From assembly GCF_000516985.1 (NCBI RefSeq), contig NW_006917092.1:5512419-5576418 (forward strand): a stretch of 64,000 nt of DNA, read 5' to 3'. The position numbers were made by a program, and so were the translations under genes. The notes beneath the pieces were generated by a model. It did not search any database, was not told the DNA's origin, and was given only the letters and a program-made list of their open reading frames with translations. Positions 57,839 through 64,000 of the stretch are shown here, piece by piece. Source of the DNA: Pestalotiopsis fici W106-1. Its lineage: Eukaryota > Ascomycota > Sordariomycetes > Amphisphaeriales > Sporocadaceae. The first letter of the stretch is position 1; every line of letters starts with the position of its first letter.

Positions 57839-59016
57839 CTAAGTTTCCTCAGCTGTCGGCAGCCGACGCCGTGGCGAGTACAACCGAAACTGATAGAAAA
57901 TCACGAAGTCTTCCAGAATTGTCCCTAGTGAGCCCACTAACCAAGGGATCATGTTGCTGACATAATGAGACTCCTGCGAGTAAAGAGAGATACTCAGCCC
58001 GTAAGTGAGATTTCCTGTAACCGAGAAGATAAACAACAAGATAGCAAGCCCTTCACACGACTTCTGTCTGTGGTTTTTGAGTATTTGAGGAATTCTCGCA
58101 CTAATTTAGTCAGTCCCTTATCGTTTTAGGGGTAGTTAGAGGCTCTAACCAAAGATATAACACGGCACTCAAATAGCCCAAGGCTATACCGACGTTAGAC
58201 AGTGGTGTGTCCTCGGTAGGCATATTTGGTTCCTCCACTGTGTTCCATAAGCCTGCTTTATCAGACACATACCACACCAAGACGCCAATCAAATACACCG
58301 CGACAACGGCCACTACATTCTGAAGCCAGTAGTTCTTACCAGAGGTATGTTGTTCGTGGGGAGCTGTTGGTAGTGAAGAATGTAGACCTGATTCTTCTTG
58401 TGTCGCGGAGCCGGGTCGTTGGTGATATGCACCGCCGCCAGGTTGTGTTCTCCTTGGATTAATCAGAGGAGAAGTCTCTGAATGATGATCACCGGAGCCT
58501 TCCATCCTGTGGGCCCTCTCTGCGTTCACCGCATTATAATACACGTATTGTGCGATCAAAACGGCATCAGATAAGCAAAAGTAGGCGGCAAGCTGGATTG
58601 CACTTGGTGCAATTCCTGTGACGAGAGCACCTAAATAAGCGCAAGACATGTCAGTCATGAACGAGTATTGGAATTCGAACGTAAGTGCACATGACCTCAA
58701 TCACACGACATCTGGGGGCACGATCTAGAGACTTCAACATAATTAAAAATGATGCTGACCACACACCTGAAAGGTTGGCAATGTCACCCAGGATCCAAAT
58801 GATCAGAAAACCGACTGAAAGACCATCGGTCCTCTTTGTCCGATAGTTCTCGAGGAGCTGGGGAACCTGTTTCATGTCAATAGACTGTATGGATTTGGAG
58901 AAAGCGCAGTTCATCAATTGGATAGGTACCAGAACAAATATCCAGGCGACTAGACTGACACAGCCAAGCACGTTGGAAAATACCTTAACAGGCGGTACGT
59001 CTTTCGATGGGTCCAT
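57839..59016 (-). CDS. PQ-loop transporter, vacuolar basic-amino-acid type (4 exons)
   Basis: Exons 58930-59016, 58767-58866, 58150-58630 and 57839-58100; introns 63, 136 and 49 bp. The protein has 309 residues. Two PQ-loop repeats are complete after splicing: VLVPQLLENYRTKRTDGLS (P31-Q32) and ARIPQILKNHRQKSCEGLA (P227-Q228). Seven membrane segments are expected, with a hydrophilic loop of about 90 residues between the halves (ETSPLINPRRTQPGGG). This layout matches yeast Ypq1-3 and human PQLC2, which exchange cationic amino acids across the vacuole or lysosome membrane. Both PQ motifs are intact. The first intron is a multiple of three and open, so retention would insert 21 residues in the first loop. 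Confidence 0.93.
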
Positions 59017-61043
59017 TTGGATATTACAATAGAGTTCTTTGAGGTTTGTTTGGTTATTGCGCCGAAGCAAAGAGAATATATATTGAGATTCCAGCGTGTG
59101 ATTGGTGTGGGACTACCTTAGGAACTGCCCAATCTAGATAGATAGATGGCCGTGGCCGTAGGTGTAGCTAAAGGTCAGCCAGTTGTCCTCTTGTCCCGTT
59201 ATCGTCTCTTTCTATGGATGAGTAAAACAGTCATTTGCCCCACTCATCAGTCACATTAGGTTTCTTGAGTCAGACAATAGGCGAGTCATAATCCCTGGAG
59301 GATCACAAGCTTGGGCATGCAATTTAGCAGATGGACGTCAAGGTTCGTTGACGAAGAACAGGGCATTGCTTCCTGGACTACATGCACATGTATACTCTGC
59401 CGGCGGCAAACAACATCCATGACTGTGTTCATTGAGGCCCAACCGAGAGTTCTTGCTTCCACGAACCAAAGAAACTCTATGTACCTTGTCAGTCGGATAG
59501 CAAGGAACTAAGTCGTCTCGACAATATATCCTGGGAGATTGTGCAAGAGATCTTCACTCCTGAGCTGCTAGAAACGAGCGGGACTGTTGGGCATCCGATG
59601 GATTTTGCAGTAAACCATCCCCTACGTTTGAAATTCAACTCCATTGTAACTCAATGGATCAATGTTCCGATTGATGTTCCGATTTCCCGCCTATGAGGAT
59701 TTCGGGGTGTCCCACGTTCAAGATCTGCCATACAGCGGATGGGCGATAATCCATTCCATCATGCAGTTCTCTTCTGCATGGATCTCTCTTTGACCCGTCA
59801 TACCGCTGTTTATTTCTTTGGGCAAACCAGTTCGTCGCAAGGCGTTCGCTGTGGTGATCTATGAAAACGTAGCCATGTGTATATTTCTGCCATGATTTCT
59901 TATGTGTACCAAAACGCAAATTCGGTCAGAAACGGGGAGTTTTACAAAGCCAAATAACGATTGAAAGTATCTTCAATCCTGCAATATGATATCTCCGATT
60001 GGGTCTTCCCGGCATGAATCGGAGTTACGGTAAAAGCCACGTATGAAGGTACATCGGGCGCCGAGGTTGGATGTCGTTTCTTGTACAAGGGCTTTGCGCC
60101 GCTTCCTCTAGGGTTGCGGTAAATGATCCACGAAAGAATGCACATTATTATATACAACTACACTCCAAGACCACTTCATCATTAGTATCGTTTACGTTCA
60201 TTCATTGTGTCTCCATGTGACGGACGAGTTCCCCCTCCAGTCGACTCTCCCAGCCTTTACCAGCCCCTGGTAAACCTTATGCACGATCCCGCACCGGGAT
60301 CCTACACATTCCCGCTATTAGATGCAACTCGAATGTGACACTGGGCGACTCTGAGATTTTACTGAACACCACGTTGAGGTCTTACAAAATGTGGGGGTGC
60401 CAGTTAATCAACTAACCTGGCCTAAGTAGCTAACCTAGCTTGGCCCGCGCGGGTTGTAGATATGCTTTCAGATGCCGAAAAATGCTAGCCAATTGTATAC
60501 TTACAGAAAATGGCCTTTAAGAGGGCTCTTGATTGATTCACGATAGTGGTGCTTGACCCACGGAGAAGATGAATGCTAAGATTGATCACAAAGGTGATAG
60601 CTACCTAGATAGACGGGTGCAGTCCGTTCTGAATATATATGTCATTGCCGTCGATGATCATATTGATCACCCAGCCAGCCAGTGGTCAATTATCGCGGTG
60701 GTTGACGGTGACAAGATCGTGACCCTGTGAACATCTATCGGCAGTGGCGGGCGGCTTGGTGAAGACACCCATACTGCGGGGTCGCAGGTATCCGCATTGG
60801 CGTTAACTGCGTCTCTAGTATCCTTTCTGTTTATTCTTGAATGTTAATGTTATAAGCAGCTGCAACTACTTTGTATCTTCAATTCTGGGCTCGATCCTTA
60901 GATTGTATTTCTCATCGCCTTCCACAGCAATATACACGCGTCAGGTAATACTCACAATTAATTATCCCATACCGCTCACATATATCCTTGATCTTATAAC
61001 TAAGCACCCAGAAGAACGAATATCGCAAATCAGGCGATGAAAA
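59017..61043. other. Divergent intergenic region
   Basis: About 2 kb. One open stretch, 59436-59696 (+), has no ATG at its start but reads like protein (SRLDNISWEIVQEIFTPELL); it may be an exon or remnant of an F-box-like gene. Otherwise no gene is supported. Confidence 0.45.
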
Positions 61044-62540
61044 ATGGATCATGAAGACTTGACCAGCATCACAGATCCCAAAGAAAAGAAGAGAATGCAG
61101 AATCGGAAAGCTCAACGCACTCATCGTACGTTTTCTCATAAGATTACAGGCTGACTCATGGTTTCTTTCTAATCGCAGTGGTAATAGGGGAGAAGCTCAA
61201 ATCGCGAATCCGTGAACTTGAACATGCGGTCGAAATAAGCCAGAACAAATCGCCCTCAAGGCAAAATATGTCTCAACCAATATCTCCATATGGTGGATTG
61301 ATAGGACTCAACTCGCCGCCGACGAGCCTATCTACAACCAATACCTCAACGGAAGCAGCGATGGCTTGGAACAGCAAAGAGATGTTCGCATCTGAGTATC
61401 TTCGTTCTGCTGAATATTGCAATATTCCAGGCGTTGCCGAGGAGCCAGTTTCGTCTACTTTCAGTACATCCTCCAGAGCCCAACCGCTCATAGCCGACTT
61501 TGAACCGTTTGTCGAGAGAGCTCCCCCACATCCAACAACAGAACCAAGAACTAGATCCGTTACGGAGGAGCGTGGCTGGCCATGGTCTGATCTGGACGGT
61601 CAGAACAACAGGCCAGCTACAGTCCAAAACATTGGGATATCGAATTCCTTATCTAAGGAGGTAAACGGCAACTTTGACATACATCAGAAGAATACGAGCT
61701 CGATAATTCAGTCAGATATTGATGGCCACTGCCAGCTTATCGAGTCTAGTGAGAGATTGGGATCTTCATCCGATAGCGAGCGAGTAGCAACTACAGAGGT
61801 CGATCCGGGGTCCGAAAAAAGCAACTCTGGTAGCTGTACACGACCAAGTCCCGACTCATCATTATCTGATCGACTAAGCCATCTCATGGAATGTAGCAAA
61901 CAACTTGGCTTTGACGATCTTGATGACGCCTTGTTGTGCTACTATACCTCCGATGTCCGCGACTCTGCACTGCTATCTCATAAGCAGTCACTGAGCCGAG
62001 CAAGGAAGCTATCGCATTTTCTTTCGGATATAAGGGAGCATTCCAAAGCGTGGAGCAATTGGGAGCGGGCCGATTTCATGAGGGAGATCGTGAAGAGTGC
62101 GGAGGAAATATATGTGGAGGAGTGTATGGTGGCGAGGAAACATCAAGTCGATATCAATATTGGCGACTTCACAAAAGACTCTGCAAGCGTGGAGCACGTG
62201 TCGCAGAAACTCAAGCGTGAGGTTCGTATCTCGTTATTTGCCCTCCTTGTTCATGCATGCACCTCCTTTATTCGACTCTTGTTTTTTTTTTCTCTTTCTT
62301 TCAAAACACTTTCCACTGATTACAACTCCCCCTTACTTCTGCTGATATTGGAATACTTAGGCTCCAAATACTTGGGCTTTGGTCGCAAGCATAATGCTAC
62401 CTTCCACATCTCCGGGTCAAGTTCACTTGCCACAAACCTTACTCGTTCTTATGCTACTTTGCTGCCCCAGCAGGGACCTGGGAAAGGTGTTCCGACTGTC
62501 TCGAGCGCACATTCTACAGCAGAATAAAGAAGGCCGATAA
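61044..62540 (+). CDS. bZIP transcription factor (3 exons)
   Basis: Exons 61044-61125, 61188-62221 and 62361-62540 give 431 residues; introns 62 and 139 bp. The basic region is KEKKRMQNRKAQRTHR followed by a zipper-like helix (EKLKSRIRELEHAVE), a YAP/fungal bZIP pattern. I chose the acceptor at 61187 because it restores Arg after THR-H; the upstream AG at 61178 would give LVIG in its place. A Ser/Thr-rich middle follows. The conserved C-terminal module (SAEEIYVEECMVARKHQVDI..KLKRE-APNTWALVASIMLP) runs across the second intron. Its partner and targets are unknown. It is the only regulator-type gene beside the amino-acid-related genes and could control them (inference). Confidence 0.88.
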
Positions 62541-63931
62541 TGGAGCCAACGGCTGTAGAACAGCTTAGATCGATTGCCACGAGCAGGCGCGAGCAGAAGC
62601 ATATACCCGCCGAGCTGGTCACTGACCCAGCTCAAGATTTTGCATGGCACAAAGTTCTTTTATGTTGTATAGTACAATGTTCTTTATGAAAAAGCTGGAA
62701 TATATGATAGAGCTCGAGTAGAAATATTAAGCATTACTGATTCCGTGGGACTACCGAATAGTCTGCTATGGGTTCGATGAAACACACTATGTAACCAGTT
62801 CGCACTCAGTACAATCCGATGAAACTGTCAAAACTAACGGCATACTATACCTATCGTAGGTGAAGGACTAATACAGAGAATTCGTGGGGTTTTTATATCC
62901 CTTTGCACATAGAAGGTTGATCTGAAATCAAATGTATTGCAGCGCCTCGGAGATCTAGGTATAGGGACAGATATGGATCTGAATCTGCTGATGAAGATTG
63001 CAAAGGCAATCTGATAGGACTTTTTAATAGTGATCTCATGGATAATGCCTGTAATTAGTCTGGTATCAGAATACGAGATCATTGGTGCAGATTGGTACAG
63101 AGGTAGTTCGGAACGGTTCGACCAGTCGACGGATTCTGAAGTTACCATCTGCAATTGCCGTCTACATGATGAAAAGAAAGGAGGGAAGCCGAATACTTAT
63201 GGTTATTAATTTGTGTCCAATGTTTCGACACACGAATAGTCGGGAGCAGATGATCGAATGTCGGAACCCTTCGCATTTGATGAAAAGTATCTGCAGGCAA
63301 CACAAACTCGGAATCGTTTACTCAGACAACAAATACAATACTTCGCTTTTTGTGGGCATTGCCATGCGAGAGATGTTCTGAATCAAGTATTTTCAATAAG
63401 CAGAGATGTTGAAATCATGTAGAACAGCACCCAAAGTTCCCGCCCATTTCGGTATCACTTGGTGGAGAGCTCTAAATCAAGTAGACCACGATAATTCATA
63501 AGAACTTCCCGGAACATATTGCATAGAATGCCTATCATAGTCTTGACATTGCGTACTAAGACATGATCTATTGATATCCATCGACAGGTTTCCTAGTGAC
63601 GGCCCTTGGTATTGCACGGGAAAGCCCATGAAGTGAGCAAAGTTTTGTAGTCTCAAAATGGAATAACTAAAGAGGATAGCGGACGTCCTACAATTGGAAC
63701 AGTTGACTTTGTAACAAATTTTCTAAGCACAATGGAATTCCTTTCATTCGTCCAAAACCCTGAAGCTATCCGTAATACCTGCCACAAACCTGGTGTTGAA
63801 CCAGGTATATCAACCCAGCATCGGTTAGTTGAAAACACGGCCGTGACCACAATTCCAACATAATTCTGACTTGCCCACAAGATCTAAGTTCAGAACTCTA
63901 ATGGATTCTAAAGATCAGGCTCTACACTATT
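62541..63931. other. Intergenic, no gene seen
   Basis: About 1.4 kb between the bZIP gene and a gene that enters from beyond the window end. AT-rich; no supported coding sequence. Confidence 0.5.
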
Positions 63932-64000
63932 TTACACACGCTTGTAGGCCTTGGCATCGTCCTGAGACTCCTGAATAGCGTTGCGCTTATAGGCCTTCGC
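63932..64000 (-). CDS. C-terminus of a KR-repeat (Kex2-type) precursor, cut by window end
   Basis: Only the last 22 codons and a TAA stop (63932-63934) are visible. They read AKAYKRNAIQESQDDAKAYKRV: two AKAYKR units 15 residues apart, each ending in a Kex2-type KR. The two copies differ only at synonymous sites (TAT/TAC, CGC/CGT), which supports selection on the peptide. Such tandem KR-bounded repeats occur in fungal precursors of ribosomally made peptides (dikaritin/UstA type) and pheromones. The start, signal peptide and number of repeats lie outside the window, so class and function are open. No UstY-type (DUF3328) gene was seen inside this window. Confidence 0.5.
   Translation of the reverse strand, partial: AKAYKRNAIQESQDDAKAYKRV

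Noticed and set aside
61171..61178. First bZIP acceptor (AG at 61177-61178) as the main splice site
   Set aside because: It removes the conserved Arg after QRTH; the AG at 61187 restores the basic-region consensus. Kept as a possible alternative isoform.

Overview
This window is nuclear DNA of a filamentous ascomycete, most likely a sordariomycete of the order Hypocreales (inference). The evidence is short introns, mostly 46-70 nt, with GT..AG ends and CTAAC/CTAAT-like branch sites; many multi-exon genes on both strands; and fungal families such as a Rieske-DUF455 protein, a GPI-anchored aspartyl protease, a NACHT-ankyrin NLR-like protein, Zn2Cys6 clusters, SEC63 and a YAP-like bZIP. One run of 100 N (15855-15954) is an assembly gap. 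Gene models were spliced by hand using splice signals, frame continuity and family motifs. I found no rRNA, CRISPR array or convincing tRNA.

Layout, left part (1-37.2 kb), gene-dense and partly housekeeping: small secreted peptide (693-935, -); Rieske-DUF455 (2415-3764, -); AMMECR1 (4701-5516, +); GPI aspartyl protease (6122-9405, +); Ras-like GTPase (10217-11029, -) with a long non-coding upstream region; SDR (13260-14214, -); NLR-like NACHT-ankyrin protein (14790-18372, -); AYR1-like reductase (19165-20007, +); APH-family kinase-like protein (20398-21495, +); DUF1264 (21802-22543, -); LCHN-type DENN protein (23770-25698, +); two adjacent proteins with doubled zinc clusters (26514-27757 and 28298-28822, -); SEC63 (30961-33120, +); intracellular GH3 beta-glucosidase (34368-37247, +).

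Right part (37.2-64 kb), AT-richer with long intergenic spaces and an accessory look: L-amino-acid-oxidase-like flavoenzyme (37960-39903, -), sarcosine-oxidase/amadoriase-type flavoenzyme (41498-43071, +), monocarboxylate-type MFS carrier (43464-44982, +), NmrA-like protein (45572-46522, -), AAAP amino-acid permease (49194-51585, +) with one damaged splice acceptor, membrane-anchored M20 peptidase (53045-54245, -), PQ-loop transporter (57839-59016, -) and bZIP factor (61044-62540, +). Together these suggest a locus for release, uptake, vacuolar exchange and oxidation of amino acids or modified amino acids; this is inference from neighbourhood only. The window ends inside a minus-strand gene whose last 22 residues carry two AKAYKR units 15 residues apart, as in Kex2-processed repeat precursors.

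The most notable observations are the paired twin-zinc-cluster genes, the truncated KR-repeat precursor, the near-identical 99-bp ankyrin repeats around the gap, the protease fused to a second secreted module across dibasic sites, the AG-to-CG acceptor in the permease, and tandem acceptors at the bZIP basic-region boundary.
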